NCBI RefSeq assembly: GCF_007556815.1
Contig: NZ_CP041745.1
Coordinates: 682,001-746,000 of the forward strand
Origin: Paraburkholderia megapolitana
GTDB lineage: Bacteria > Pseudomonadota > Gammaproteobacteria > Burkholderiales > Burkholderiaceae
Direction of reading: 5' to 3'
Length of the DNA stretch: 64,000 bases
Part shown: piece after piece, positions 45,454 to 54,288 of the stretch
How positions within the stretch are numbered: position 1 is the first letter of the stretch
Layout of the letters: each line of letters opens with the position of its first letter
The notes under the pieces: model-generated
What the model saw: only the letters and a program-made list of their open reading frames with translations
What the model was told of the DNA's origin: nothing
Databases searched by the model: none
Position numbers and translations under genes: made by a program

Positions 45454-45984
45454 ATGCCCGTATCCATGTCATCGCCCGCATCCAGCGTTGTGCCGTCCGG
45501 GGCCGAACCGGTCTGGATCGTTCCTCTGCCCGAGCATGGGTGGTACGACCACGTACGTCTGAAACGTGTGTTCGGTGCTGCCGGCACGCGTCATCAGGTC
45601 GTGCTGGTCGACATGCGCAAACTGCTGGTGTGTGCGGATCGCGATAACACCGACTACGTGTTGAAGCCCGTTAACGAATGGCACTCGGGTAAGGTGCGCG
45701 GCATCCGCGAGTTTCTCGATCCTGAGAACGAACGCATCCCCGAGATGCCGTATGTGACGGTGACGAAGCGGCGCGCGCCGGGGCTCTTCGGCTGGCTGGG
45801 ACTGGACCACGAAGGCGTCGTGGCGTTTCGCAACGGGCAGCATCGAACGCGCTATCTTGCCGAGGCGGGCGCGCGCTGGATGCCGGTCGAAGTGCACGAG
45901 CGCGAGGCTGTGCTGCTGCGCGAAGTATGCGGCGCGCCTGACGATGCGCGTACCGCGTTGCGGCCGGACCCGGGCGCGAACTGA
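45454..45984 (+). CDS. Orphan protein with a ParB-like NGQHRTRYL motif
   Basis: A 176-residue soluble protein starting MPVSMSSPASS (second start at 45466 possible). The segment GVVAFRNGQHRTRYLAEAGARWMPVEVHE near residues 117-145 has the (N/D)-G-(Q/R)-H-R-x-x-x-L sequence seen in ParB/sulfiredoxin-fold proteins and in plasmid fertility-inhibition factors. The remaining sequence (VWIVPLPEHGWYDHVRLKRVFG and VVLVDMRKLLVCADR) is not assigned. It is alone between two unrelated genes. It could be an anti-conjugation factor or a nuclease-fold protein. The motif, not the function, is what I can see. Confidence 0.65.
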   Translation: MPVSMSSPASSVVPSGAEPVWIVPLPEHGWYDHVRLKRVFGAAGTRHQVVLVDMRKLLVCADRDNTDYVLKPVNEWHSGKVRGIREFLDPENERIPEMPYVTVTKRRAPGLFGWLGLDHEGVVAFRNGQHRTRYLAEAGARWMPVEVHEREAVLLREVCGAPDDARTALRPDPGAN

Positions 45985-46049
45985 ACGTGGGAACGTGGCC
46001 GGCGGCGCACGCCGTCAGCGATCCCGCGAGCCGCTGTGCAAGCCCACCG

Positions 46050-47021
46050 TTACACGTGCGGCGCGACGCTCCACCCATTTGCCTGCTGCGGCATACGCTC
46101 GATCAACGTCGGGAGCGGCGCGATGTCGCGGCTGAAGTACTCGATCGTGTGGTCGATGAACGACTGGGTTTTGGCCGCGAGGAAGCGGCGCCCCGGATAG
46201 ACGATCGAGAGATTCGCTTCCGGATCGTCGACGGTGTAATCGCTCATGATGCGTGTCAACGTACCCGCGGCAAAATCGCTCGCGACGAGCTGCGCCGGCA
46301 GGATCGCGATGCCCATCCCCGAGAGCGCGGCGAGCCGGACCATCAGCGTGCTGTTGACCGTGTAGACCTGGTGCAGCGTAACTGGAAGCGAGCGTCCGTC
46401 GAGCCCGGCGAAGTGCCACGTCGGGCTGCGTTGCCCCGGCGGCAACCCGACGCAGGCATGCTGCGCGAGCTCCAGCGGCGAGCGCGGTTCGCCGCGTTCG
46501 GCGAGATAGCCGGGCGCGGCGCACGGCACCAGCGTGTTGGTGCCGATCGGCTGTTCGATCAGATCCTTGCCCGATATCGAGAACGCCGTGACGATGCCGA
46601 CGTCGTAGCCGTCTTCGAGCAGATCGACGGGGCGATCGGCGAGCGTGAGCCGTAGCCGGACCTGCGGATGCGTGCGCCGGTAGCCGTCGAGCAGCGGTGT
46701 CAGCACAGCCGGCGACAGCGTGCCGGACACGACGACGCGCAGCGTACCGCCGGGTTCGCGTTCGGTATGGGCGACCGTGCCTTCCAGATGATCGAGTTCT
46801 TCGAGCAGCCCGCGGCAGCCTTCCAGATAGCGCACGCCGGCTTCGGTCAGTGACAGGTTGCGCGTGGTGCGATTGATGAGACGGGTACTCAGATGCGCTT
46901 CGAGCATGGCGATTGAACGCGTGACGAGCGCATTGGACACATCGAGTTGCTGCGCGGCGCGGCGAAAGCTCTCGGTTTCGGCCACTCTGACGAAAACACG
47001 CATTGCGTGAATCTGGTTCAT
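46050..47021 (-). CDS. LysR-family transcriptional regulator
   Basis: A 323-residue LysR protein. The N-terminal winged helix (MNQIHAMRVFVRVAETESFRRAAQQLDVSNALVTRSIAMLEAHLSTRLINRTTRNLSLTEAG, residues 1-64; shown by its key pattern of A-A-x-x-L and T-R-x-x-x-x-L-E) is followed by a type-2 periplasmic-binding effector domain. It is transcribed away from the aminotransferase gene across a 712-base gap with two inverted repeats close to its own promoter. The effector is unknown. The C-terminal ERMPQQANGWSVAPHV is somewhat longer than usual. Confidence 0.92.
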   Translation of the reverse strand: MNQIHAMRVFVRVAETESFRRAAQQLDVSNALVTRSIAMLEAHLSTRLINRTTRNLSLTEAGVRYLEGCRGLLEELDHLEGTVAHTEREPGGTLRVVVSGTLSPAVLTPLLDGYRRTHPQVRLRLTLADRPVDLLEDGYDVGIVTAFSISGKDLIEQPIGTNTLVPCAAPGYLAERGEPRSPLELAQHACVGLPPGQRSPTWHFAGLDGRSLPVTLHQVYTVNSTLMVRLAALSGMGIAILPAQLVASDFAAGTLTRIMSDYTVDDPEANLSIVYPGRRFLAAKTQSFIDHTIEYFSRDIAPLPTLIERMPQQANGWSVAPHV

Positions 47022-47733
47022 GAAATTTCGCCTCGTAGATGGGTATCACGTCCGCCCAGAGTTAAACCGTGCGGCAACATGTCAGCCGATGTCGAGAAGC
47101 ATTCAGTCAGACAACTGCGATTCCGGATTAAAATCATATTGGCAGTTGTCTGGAATTTCAATATTTATTGAAAAAATACTGCGGCGCTTTACCAGGTATA
47201 AAGACGGCCGAGGTTGCGTGGAATTGAATCTACCGATCCGGCATAATTCGCAATGCAATTAATGGAGTGACGGCGTGGATCGCCGCGCCTTCGCCGATTC
47301 AACCAATGGGCGCGCACCGCATTGTTCCTGAGCGCGTGAAGAACCGCATGCTGCCTTGCGATTCCTCCGCTACGCCGCAGTTGGTGCGTTACCTCGCTTA
47401 TTCGCGTGCGATAAACCCGACTTGAATGGTGCCCGCCAAATCTCACTGAACCTCTACCTACGCAATCCGCTTAAAAAACTCCATAGCAGGTTTGCTTCTT
47501 TCATTATTTCCACCGCTCCCGGTAAATTGCTTTGGTAGCCGGTGCGCATTTATCCCCGTGGCATCGTATTTTTGTCACAATGGCGAACCCGGAATGCCGT
47601 ATTGCGTGCGAGAAAGACGAAAATACGTCGCACAATTCAAGGCGACGAGAGACTGGCGGTTTGTCAAAGGTCAAAGCCGGACTTGCGCTATTCTCTGAAG
47701 TTTCCGACCTTGCCGATTTCATCCGTACCGACT
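47022..47733. other. AT-rich divergent intergenic region with inverted repeats
   Basis: There is no convincing gene in these 712 bases. An 11-base perfect inverted repeat (47108-47118 and 47142-47152, 23-base spacer) and an 18-base near-perfect palindrome (47156-47173, TTTCAATA-TT-TATTGAAA) lie within 160 bases of the LysR start. A further pair of 12-base arms with one G-U pair lies at 47565-47576 and 47616-47627, closer to the aminotransferase gene. The AT content is visibly higher than in the genes around it. Confidence 0.5.
47108..47173. promoter_or_regulatory. Inverted repeat and palindrome upstream of lysR
   Basis: CAGACAACTGC (47108-47118) pairs with GCAGTTGTCTG (47142-47152), and the palindrome at 47156-47173 contains a T-N11-A pattern used by LysR proteins. 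The pair could bind the LysR product itself (autoregulation) or form a cruciform. Confidence 0.5.
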
Positions 47734-48960
47734 ATGCCCCTCACCCCGTCTTTCTCCGTACCGTGCCCGGACGTCGAGTCGCTCGACGCGATCCTCCCCG
47801 AAGAACCGTTGCTGATGATGGGCGCCGGCCCCGTGCCGATTCCCGCGGCCGTTGCGAAGGCCAACACGATCGTCATCAATCACCTGGGCGGCACGATGGC
47901 GAAGGTGGTCGGGCAGGTAAAGACGATGGCGCGCTATGTGTTCCAGACGAATTCGAAATGGGTGCTCGGCGTGGCAGGTCCCGGTTCCGCGGCGATGGAA
48001 ATGGCGATTTCCAATCTGGCGTGGAGCGGCACGCGCGTCCTTAGCATCAAGAACGGCTTCTTCAGCGAGCGGATGGCGGAAATGGGCCGCCGCGTCGGCG
48101 CCGACGTCTCGATCCTCGACGTCGAGGACCGTGCGGTGGCGAGCCTCGAAACGGTCGAGGCGGCGCTGCGCCGCGTGCGTCCCGAGATCGTGACGATCGT
48201 GCAGGGCGAGACATCGAACACGGTGTGGAACCACCATCTGAAGGACATCGCCGCACTGGCGAAGGCGGCGGGCGCGCTCGTTATCGTCGATGCAGTGTGT
48301 ACGCTCAGCACGATGCCGCTCGAGATGGACGCGTGGGGTATCGATGCGGTGATTACCGGCGGCCAGAAGGGCTTGTCGTCGATTCCGGGGGTGTCGCTGG
48401 TCGCGTTTTCGGAAGCGGCATGGGAGCGCGTGAAGCATCGCGAGCAGCCGAACGCGCACTGGTGCCTCGATGCATCGCTCGCCGAAAATTTCTGGCACAA
48501 CGCGGGCTATCACTACACGGCGCCGGTATCGGGTGTGCTCGCGCTGCATGAGGCGCTACGTCTGGTTTGCGCGGAGACGCTCGAAAAGCGTTTTGCGCGT
48601 CACCTGAAGTGCTCGGTGGCGCTGCAAGAGGGGATCACCGCGCTCGGCCTCACGCTGTATACGCCGCAAGCTTGCCGGCTCAATTCGGTGGTCGGCATCG
48701 AGGCGCCGCAGGGCCTGAGCCCCGGCGACATCTGCGGCCACATTTCGCGGCAGCATCAGGTGGAAATATCCGGCTCGTTTGGCTTGCCGATCGTGCGGAT
48801 CGGTCAGATGGGCGAGCAGTGCCGCGAACATAACCTGTTCAGGACACTGCACGCGTTGGGCCGAACGATGGTGGATCTCGGCGTCGCGGTGGATCTGCCG
48901 GCAGGTGTGGCGGCGCTCGAGAAGTCGCTCTCAGGTGGCGCGCGGCCTTCAGTTCGCTGA
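47734..48960 (+). CDS. PLP-dependent class V aminotransferase (alanine-glyoxylate type)
   Basis: A 408-residue PLP enzyme. PLP-binding lysine K212 lies in ITGGQKGLSS, D186 in VIVDAVCTL binds the pyridine nitrogen, and GPGSAAMEMAISNL is the phosphate-side loop. The closest pattern is the alanine-glyoxylate/serine-glyoxylate/pyridoxamine-pyruvate group of fold-type I enzymes. The specific substrate cannot be told. The ribosome site is weak, and the family start (MPLTPSFSVPCPDVESLDAILPEEPLLMMGAGPVP) supports ATG 47734. The end overlaps the convergent DUF4148 gene by 12 bases. Confidence 0.9.
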   Translation: MPLTPSFSVPCPDVESLDAILPEEPLLMMGAGPVPIPAAVAKANTIVINHLGGTMAKVVGQVKTMARYVFQTNSKWVLGVAGPGSAAMEMAISNLAWSGTRVLSIKNGFFSERMAEMGRRVGADVSILDVEDRAVASLETVEAALRRVRPEIVTIVQGETSNTVWNHHLKDIAALAKAAGALVIVDAVCTLSTMPLEMDAWGIDAVITGGQKGLSSIPGVSLVAFSEAAWERVKHREQPNAHWCLDASLAENFWHNAGYHYTAPVSGVLALHEALRLVCAETLEKRFARHLKCSVALQEGITALGLTLYTPQACRLNSVVGIEAPQGLSPGDICGHISRQHQVEISGSFGLPIVRIGQMGEQCREHNLFRTLHALGRTMVDLGVAVDLPAGVAALEKSLSGGARPSVR

Positions 48961-49272
48961 GCCCTGGTTCGCCGACTGCGCCGTCGAAAGCGGCGCGACG
49001 GCGCCACAATCCTCGTGGTATTTAACCTGCAACTTTTGTTCGGCCTGCTGGATGTCGTTGGGGTAGTTGTCGTCGTCACCGGCCGACGGGTCATAACCGA
49101 CCGATTCGAGTTCGGACAGTTCGTTCATCAGTTGCGCGTGGGTAGCGGGTGCACTTAACGGCTTGAACGGGTAGTCGTTGCATTGCTGCGGCGTGAGCCG
49201 CGACGATGCGAAGGCGGAGGCGCTCACGAGCATCAACAGCGTGCAGGCGGCCGTGCGGCAGGTCAGTTTCAT
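48949..49272 (-). CDS. DUF4148 secreted protein
   Basis: A 107-residue exported protein with a signal peptide (MKLTCRTAACTLLMLVSASAFA) and the DUF4148 sequence THAQLMNELSELESVGYDPSAGDDDNYPNDIQQAEQKL. AGAGGGAAATC is the ribosome site before ATG 49272. This family is common in Burkholderiaceae and of unknown role. Its 3' end overlaps the convergent aminotransferase gene by 12 bases. A second DUF4148 gene lies at 54.5 kb. Confidence 0.88.
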   Translation of the reverse strand: MKLTCRTAACTLLMLVSASAFASSRLTPQQCNDYPFKPLSAPATHAQLMNELSELESVGYDPSAGDDDNYPNDIQQAEQKLQVKYHEDCGAVAPLSTAQSANQGSAN

Positions 49273-49580
49273 GATTTCCCTCTCGATGGTGTGAACGGCG
49301 GGGCGATGCGCCGCGCCGGCCACCGGTCTCTCTGCGTTCGCGAACGTGCGGCGCGCAACCGGTTGAGGGGAAGCATAGGCAGGCGCATCTATCGGAACGA
49401 CAGACCGCGGATGAAGATTGTTTTATCGAACCGGCGCCGTAGACGGATGACCAGATCTTCATGTTTCCGCCACCGAACAGTCAGGTAGTCAGGCGTATCT
49501 TTACGATCAGGCGGAAGATGCGTATCAGGTACGCGCACCGTGCGAATCCGCCGGCGATGTACTGGAACGCGGGGGCTGCG
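49273..49580. other. Intergenic region between two small secreted-protein genes
   Basis: About 308 bases with no gene and no striking repeat. The promoter of the leftward DUF4148 gene and that of the rightward small secreted protein must both lie here. I could not assign either. Confidence 0.35.
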
Positions 49581-49787
49581 ATGAAACGACTGACAGGATG
49601 GATGTTATTGGCAGCATTGTTTGCCACGCCGCTGGCGGCGCTGGCGAAAGTGCAGGGCACGGGCGGCGCGATTGCCGATACGACGCTCGAACAGGCCCGA
49701 ATCGAGCGTGCCCATCACGTGGACAACGACGCCCGCTACCTGCGCCGGCACAGCAACGAGCGTGCTGGCGATGCGGCGGTGCCATAA
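49581..49787 (+). CDS. Small secreted protein, unknown function
   Basis: A 68-residue product with a signal peptide (KRLTGWMLLAALFATPLAALA) and a charged mature part (KVQGTGGAIADTTLEQARIERAHHVDNDARYLRRHSNERAG). GGGGG lies just before the ATG at 49581. The mature part is about 46 residues and rich in Arg, Asp and His. It is not assigned to any family. Position upstream of the two-component system suggests, but does not prove, a link. Confidence 0.5.
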   Translation: MKRLTGWMLLAALFATPLAALAKVQGTGGAIADTTLEQARIERAHHVDNDARYLRRHSNERAGDAAVP

Positions 49788-50057
49788 GGCAAACGGGGCC
49801 GGCGGCGCGTTCAGGTCGAATCCGGGCTGAACCCAGGCCCCTCCGCGCAGCAAACTTAAATATTTTTTCATGAAGCCGATGCGCGGCAGTTAGCGCGATG
49901 CGCGTAGCCTGCAAGCTTGTTTCCCGCCCTGCGACAGGCAAGACCGCCTGTCGCGCACTGTGCCCGCAGGCCGAATATGGCATCATGTCCGTCTACTGAC
50001 AACCTGTCGCACCCATCAGCTACGCAAGCTGAAATCGCTGCGGCGTGCGGAATGATC

Positions 50058-50735
50058 ATGTCAAGAGTACTGACGATCGAAGACGATGAAATCACCGCGA
50101 ATGAAATTGTCGGGCAACTGAAAAATCGCGGCTTCACAGTCGACTGGGCTGCGAACGGCCGCGACGGCATGGTTCGCGCGATCAGCGACGAATACGATGT
50201 GATCACGCTCGACCGGATGTTGCCAGGTGTGGACGGTCTGACCATTCTCACCACCATGCGCAGTATCGGCGTGCAGACACCGGTGTTGATGTTAAGCGCG
50301 ATCGGCGATGTCGACGAACGCGTGCGCGGCCTGCGTGCCGGCGGTGACGACTATCTGACCAAGCCGTTCGATCCCGACGAGCTGACCGCGCGCCTCGAAG
50401 TCCTGCTGCGCCGCAGCCAGATGCCGACGGCGCAAACGGCGATGTCGCTGCGTGTCGGCCCGCTCGAACTCGATCTGATCTCGCGCAAGGTGCAATACAA
50501 CGGCGAGGAAATCGCGCTGCTGCCCACCGAATACCGGGTGCTCGAATTCATGATGCGGCACGCCGGGCAAACCATCACGCGCACGATGCTATTCGAAGCG
50601 GTCTGGGGCTATCACTTCGATCCGGGTACGAATCTGATCGATGTGCATATGGGCCGCCTGCGCAAAAAAATCAATCTTCCCGACGCGAAGCCGATGATTC
50701 AAACCGTGCGCGGTTCGGGATATATCCTCGCGTGA
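50058..50735 (+). CDS. OmpR-family response regulator
   Basis: A 225-residue regulator with a receiver (residues about 1-115): acidic pair D9 and D10 after E8, phosphorylation site D52 in VITLDRMLPG, and K102 in YLTKPFDPDE. The winged-helix output domain carries [13 protein letters not shown], then [26 protein letters not shown]. The histidine kinase gene starts 10 bases later, so they form a pair. Start codons at 50052 and 50058 are both possible. The C-terminal 70 residues are close to those of the regulator at the window end. The regulated genes may include nearby porin or efflux genes. Confidence 0.94.
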   Translation: MSRVLTIEDDEITANEIVGQLKNRGFTVDWAANGRDGMVRAISDEYDVITLDRMLPGVDGLTILTTMRSIGVQTPVLMLSAIGDVDERVRGLRAGGDDYLTKPFDPDELTARLEVLLRRSQMPTAQTAMSLRVGPLELDLISRKVQYNGEEIALLPTEYRVLEFMMRHAGQTITRTMLFEAVWGYHFDPGTNLIDVHMGRLRKKINLPDAKPMIQTVRGSGYILA

Positions 50736-50745
50736 GCCGCTTACC

Positions 50746-52146
50746 TTGACGGACCATTCCTTGCCGGCGCAATCCGCCCTTGAGCATCGTTGGCATTCGA
50801 CGACCTTTCGTCTGATCACCGTCTACGCCGTGATTTTCTCGCTCTCGGTGATGTTGCTGCTGGGCTTCATCGGCTGGGCTGTTACCGGCGACATGGAGCG
50901 CGAAACCGATGTGCCGATGGACTGGCAACTCATCTACCTCGACTCGATGCCGCAGGAGCAACTCGCCGACGCGATCCATCGGCGGCTCGAGCATGAGCGG
51001 ATGCATACCAACTTCTACGGTCTTTTCTCCGCGGATGGCCAGCATATCGCCGGCGACATTCTGAAATTGCCGCCGGAGCTGGCGGGACACCGACGCGGCA
51101 GGACGCTCGAACATACGCTCGTGATCGAAGGCGATCAGCATGCCCCGGTCGTACGGGCGATGGCCGAGCGGATGAAGAGCGGCGAAACGCTCGTGGTCGC
51201 GCGCGACCTCACGCACATTCTGAATATTCGCGAAACCATCATTAATGCGCTGGTCGGTGGCGGCATATTTTGTCTTGCCGCGGGCATCGCCGGTGGTCTC
51301 GGTTTGAGCGTGCGGCAGATGCGCCGGTTGAAGGCGATTCGCCGCGTCACGCAGCGGATCGCCCAGGGCGATCTTGGACAGCGTCTGCCGATCGGCGGGC
51401 GTGATGAAATCGACATGCTGTCGCACCTCGTGAACCATATGCTCGCCGAAGTCGAGCGTCTGATGAACGAGGTGAAAAGTGTTTGCGACGGCATCGCGCA
51501 CGATCTACGTACGCCGCTTGCGCATGTGCGCACGCTGCTCGCGCATATCGCCGAGCAGACCGACAAGCTCGACGAAGCGGCGCTGTCAGGCCTCGTCGAT
51601 CGTGCCCGCGGCGAAACCGATGGATTGCTCAACCGCTTTCGCGCGATGCTGCGCATCTCTGAGATCGGCACGTTGCAACGGCGCGGCGGTTTTGGCGAAG
51701 TGCAACTCGAAACGCTGGTGCGCGAGGTCGGTGAACTGTACGAGCCGCTCGCCGAGAGCCGCACTATCGAACTGCTCGTGCAGGCATCGCCCGTCGCGCC
51801 GATCCACGGCGATCATGCGCTGCTGTTCGAGGCGCTCAGCAATCTGCTCGACAATGCGCTGAAGTTCACCGAGGCGGGCGGCACGGTGCGCGTCGTGCTG
51901 ACGCAGACACCGCTTGGGCCTCAGGTGGAAATCGTCGACAACGGCCCAGGCATTGCGGCGAACGAACGCGATGCAGTGCTGCAGCGTTTCTATCGCGGCG
52001 AGAGTACGCGCCATATCACGGGTTCGGGGCTCGGATTGAGTATCGTGTCGGCGATCGTGCATGTGCACGACTTCACGATGCGCATCGGTAACGCCGATCC
52101 TGGCACGCGGGTCACGATCGAATGCTGGATGAAAACGCTCGAATGA
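50746..52146 (+). CDS. Sensor histidine kinase
   Basis: This 466-residue kinase has two membrane helices (about residues 23-48 and 168-188) around a periplasmic loop, then a HAMP-type linker. The HisKA site is H252 in CDGIAHDLRTPLAHVR, the N box is LSNLLDNALKFTEAGG, and the G boxes are EIVDNGPGIA and GSGLGLSIV. The first codon is read as TTG 50746; an upstream GTG at 50732 is in another frame. There is no clear ribosome site. It partners the regulator just upstream. Confidence 0.93.
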   Translation: MTDHSLPAQSALEHRWHSTTFRLITVYAVIFSLSVMLLLGFIGWAVTGDMERETDVPMDWQLIYLDSMPQEQLADAIHRRLEHERMHTNFYGLFSADGQHIAGDILKLPPELAGHRRGRTLEHTLVIEGDQHAPVVRAMAERMKSGETLVVARDLTHILNIRETIINALVGGGIFCLAAGIAGGLGLSVRQMRRLKAIRRVTQRIAQGDLGQRLPIGGRDEIDMLSHLVNHMLAEVERLMNEVKSVCDGIAHDLRTPLAHVRTLLAHIAEQTDKLDEAALSGLVDRARGETDGLLNRFRAMLRISEIGTLQRRGGFGEVQLETLVREVGELYEPLAESRTIELLVQASPVAPIHGDHALLFEALSNLLDNALKFTEAGGTVRVVLTQTPLGPQVEIVDNGPGIAANERDAVLQRFYRGESTRHITGSGLGLSIVSAIVHVHDFTMRIGNADPGTRVTIECWMKTLE

Positions 52147-52184
52147 CCGGCCTAAACTTCTCTCACGTTCCGATGGCTCGCTGA

Positions 52185-52877
52185 ATGCGCATTCTGTTCG
52201 TTTCCGCACCGCATCCCGAATCCGCATGGCTCTTCAAGGCGCTGCAGGAAAGCGCGCATAGCCTGCAGCGCGCGGACGATCTGCGAGACGGTGCGTTTCT
52301 CGCCGCACAGGAACCGTTCGACGCGATCGTCATGATGTCGCTCGATCCCGCATCGTACGCGGCGCTGCTCGACATGCTGCCGCAGTTCGCGGCGGCAGCC
52401 GCCGGCGCCGCGATCGTTGTTGTACTCGGTGTGGCAAGCTCGCAGCAGCGAGCCCAGGCGCTGCGCGCCGGCGCCGATGCATGTTTCGGCCAGCCGTATT
52501 CGTTCATCGAAATGCACGAGCGCATGCAGGCGCTGCAACGCACGGCGGGCGTCAACGCTGGCGTAGTGTCCGGGCCGCCCGCCCCAGGCGCGCTCGCGCT
52601 CGACGCGCTCACACGCGAGCTGACCGACGGCACGCGCCGGCTGATCGTCACGCGGCGCGAGTACCTGCTGCTCGAATGCCTGATGCGCCAGGTGAACGCC
52701 CCAGTGCCGCGCGATCAGTTGATCCGTTACGCGTGGCCCGAGAAAGACGACGTCGATCCGTCGAGCGTCAACCTGGTGGTGTCGCGGCTACGTCGCAAAC
52801 TCGTGAACGAACTGCCGGACGTGCAGATCGAAACGGTCAGCCGCTACGGCTATCAGATCACGACCCGGCCGCGCTAG
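52185..52877 (+). CDS. OmpR-type regulator with a degenerate receiver
   Basis: A 230-residue protein with a C-terminal winged helix (LIVTRREYLLLECLMRQVNAPVPRDQLIRYAW...SSVNLVVSRLRRKL) and an N-terminal receiver-like domain. That domain lacks the acidic pair (ILFVSAPHPES in place of the usual V-x-D-D) and has CFGQPYSF where active receivers have the lysine-proline pair, so K is replaced by Q. The third-strand aspartate position reads VMMSLDPASY. It is therefore probably not phosphorylated. It follows the kinase gene by 38 bases and may act as a non-phosphorylated output partner. Confidence 0.8.
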   Translation: MRILFVSAPHPESAWLFKALQESAHSLQRADDLRDGAFLAAQEPFDAIVMMSLDPASYAALLDMLPQFAAAAAGAAIVVVLGVASSQQRAQALRAGADACFGQPYSFIEMHERMQALQRTAGVNAGVVSGPPAPGALALDALTRELTDGTRRLIVTRREYLLLECLMRQVNAPVPRDQLIRYAWPEKDDVDPSSVNLVVSRLRRKLVNELPDVQIETVSRYGYQITTRPR

Positions 52878-53111
52878 GCGCACACCTTCTTCGCGCAGTT
52901 TCCCCGCTGTTCCCCTTCCTCGGCACCACACCGGCAACGCATGCGCCTGCATGAACGTCAACGCTGCGCTATGCATTTCCCCACATAAAAACTGAAAGAC
53001 TGAGTTCCAGACTCGCACGATTATGGAGTCGATATATTGGCAGCGCGAATCCGGATGAAAGACGGATCGACAGATCAGGCATCCCTAATTATTAAACTGG
53101 AGGTAGTCGCA

Positions 53112-54215
53112 ATGAAAATGAAGTGCATCGTGGGAGCACTTGTCTGTGCCGGCGCGTTCAGTACCGCGCATGCGCAAAGCAGCGTGACGCTATACGGCAT
53201 TCTGGATACCGGCATCGATTTTGCGAGCAACGTGAATGGTTCACACCTGTGGCAGATGGCGAGCGGTGTGAGCGCCGGAAGCCGCTGGGGCGTGCGCGGT
53301 CATGAAGATCTTGGCGGTGGCCTGTCTGCGGTGTTCGACCTCGAGAGCGGTTTTAGCTCGACGAACGGCAGCCTCGGCAGCGGTCTCGCGTTCTCGCGCA
53401 ATGCCTACGTTGGCTTAGCCAGCACGACGAGCGGCACCGTGACGTTCGGGCGCCAGTGGGACCCTGTCGTCGATCTGCTGGAGCCGTATTCGCTCAACAG
53501 CACGTACGGCGGCTGGTACTTCTCGCACCCGAACGACATGGACAATCTCGACAACGGCTTCGCCATCAGCAATGCGGTGAAGTACACGAGCCCGACTATC
53601 GGTGGATTTACCGGCGAGGCGCTGTATTCGTTCGGCGGCCAGGCTGGGCAGTTCTCGAACGATTCAGCGTATAGCGCGGCGGGTTCCTATACGAACGGAT
53701 CGTTCTCGATCGGCGTCGGCTATCTGCGCGTGAACGACCCCGAGGAAGCTGTGCAGAGCTACCAGAACGGTGCCGGTTACACCAACGCGGTGTATGGCAC
53801 GTATCTGCAGAATGCGCGCAGCCAGAATATCTTCGTAGCGGGCGCGTCGTATACGTTCGGCTCGTTCAAGGCGATGGGCAATTTCTCCGACGTCGACTTC
53901 CAGCAAGGCGATGCGGGGCAGGACGTGAAGTTCCAGAACTATGAAATTGCTGGCACCTTTGCCGCGACCAGCCAGTTGAATCTCGCGGCAGGCTTCACGT
54001 ACACCGATGGCCGCGATCATGCGACCGGGCAGGAGCCGAAGTACGAGCAGCTCAACCTGAGCGTCGAGTACGAACTGTCGAAGCGTACCGCCGTCTACGC
54101 ACTCGCCGCGCTGCAACGGGCAACCGGTGGAGCGGTCGCGCAGATCGCCGGCTTCGATCCGTCGTCGGACGGCAAGCAGGTGGTCGGCCGCATCGGTATG
54201 CGCCACAGCTTCTAA
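53112..54215 (+). CDS. Trimeric Gram-negative porin
   Basis: A 367-residue outer-membrane porin of the same family as the one at 4.1 kb, with a signal peptide (MKMKCIVGALVCAGAFSTAHA, cut before QSSVTLYG). The strand pattern shows SGVSAGSRWGVRGHEDLGGGLSAVFDLESG, the VGLASTTSGTVTFGRQWDPVVDLLEP segment and the C-terminal IGMRHSF. GGAGG at 53099-53103 fixes the start at 53112. Compared with the porin at 4.1 kb it is 21 residues shorter. A perfect palindrome follows its end. Confidence 0.95.
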   Translation: MKMKCIVGALVCAGAFSTAHAQSSVTLYGILDTGIDFASNVNGSHLWQMASGVSAGSRWGVRGHEDLGGGLSAVFDLESGFSSTNGSLGSGLAFSRNAYVGLASTTSGTVTFGRQWDPVVDLLEPYSLNSTYGGWYFSHPNDMDNLDNGFAISNAVKYTSPTIGGFTGEALYSFGGQAGQFSNDSAYSAAGSYTNGSFSIGVGYLRVNDPEEAVQSYQNGAGYTNAVYGTYLQNARSQNIFVAGASYTFGSFKAMGNFSDVDFQQGDAGQDVKFQNYEIAGTFAATSQLNLAAGFTYTDGRDHATGQEPKYEQLNLSVEYELSKRTAVYALAALQRATGGAVAQIAGFDPSSDGKQVVGRIGMRHSF

Positions 54216-54239
54216 AGCCGTCGATCCGGAAAAGTAAAA

Positions 54240-54273
54240 AGAGCACATTACCCGTTAACGGGTAATGTGCTCT
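54240..54273 (-). terminator. Long perfect palindrome, terminator for the leftward genes
   Basis: A 34-base perfect palindrome whose centre is GTTAAC (54254-54259). On the minus strand it is followed by TTTTTAC, giving a U-run, so it ends the transcript from the two small genes at 54.3-54.7 kb. It may also stop the porin transcript. Confidence 0.85.
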
Positions 54274-54288
54274 CTCTGTTGTGCGACC

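Noticed and set aside
47356..47538. 60-residue open frame in the LysR/aminotransferase gap
   Set aside because: No ribosome site, no protein-like composition, and overlaps AT-rich non-coding sequence.
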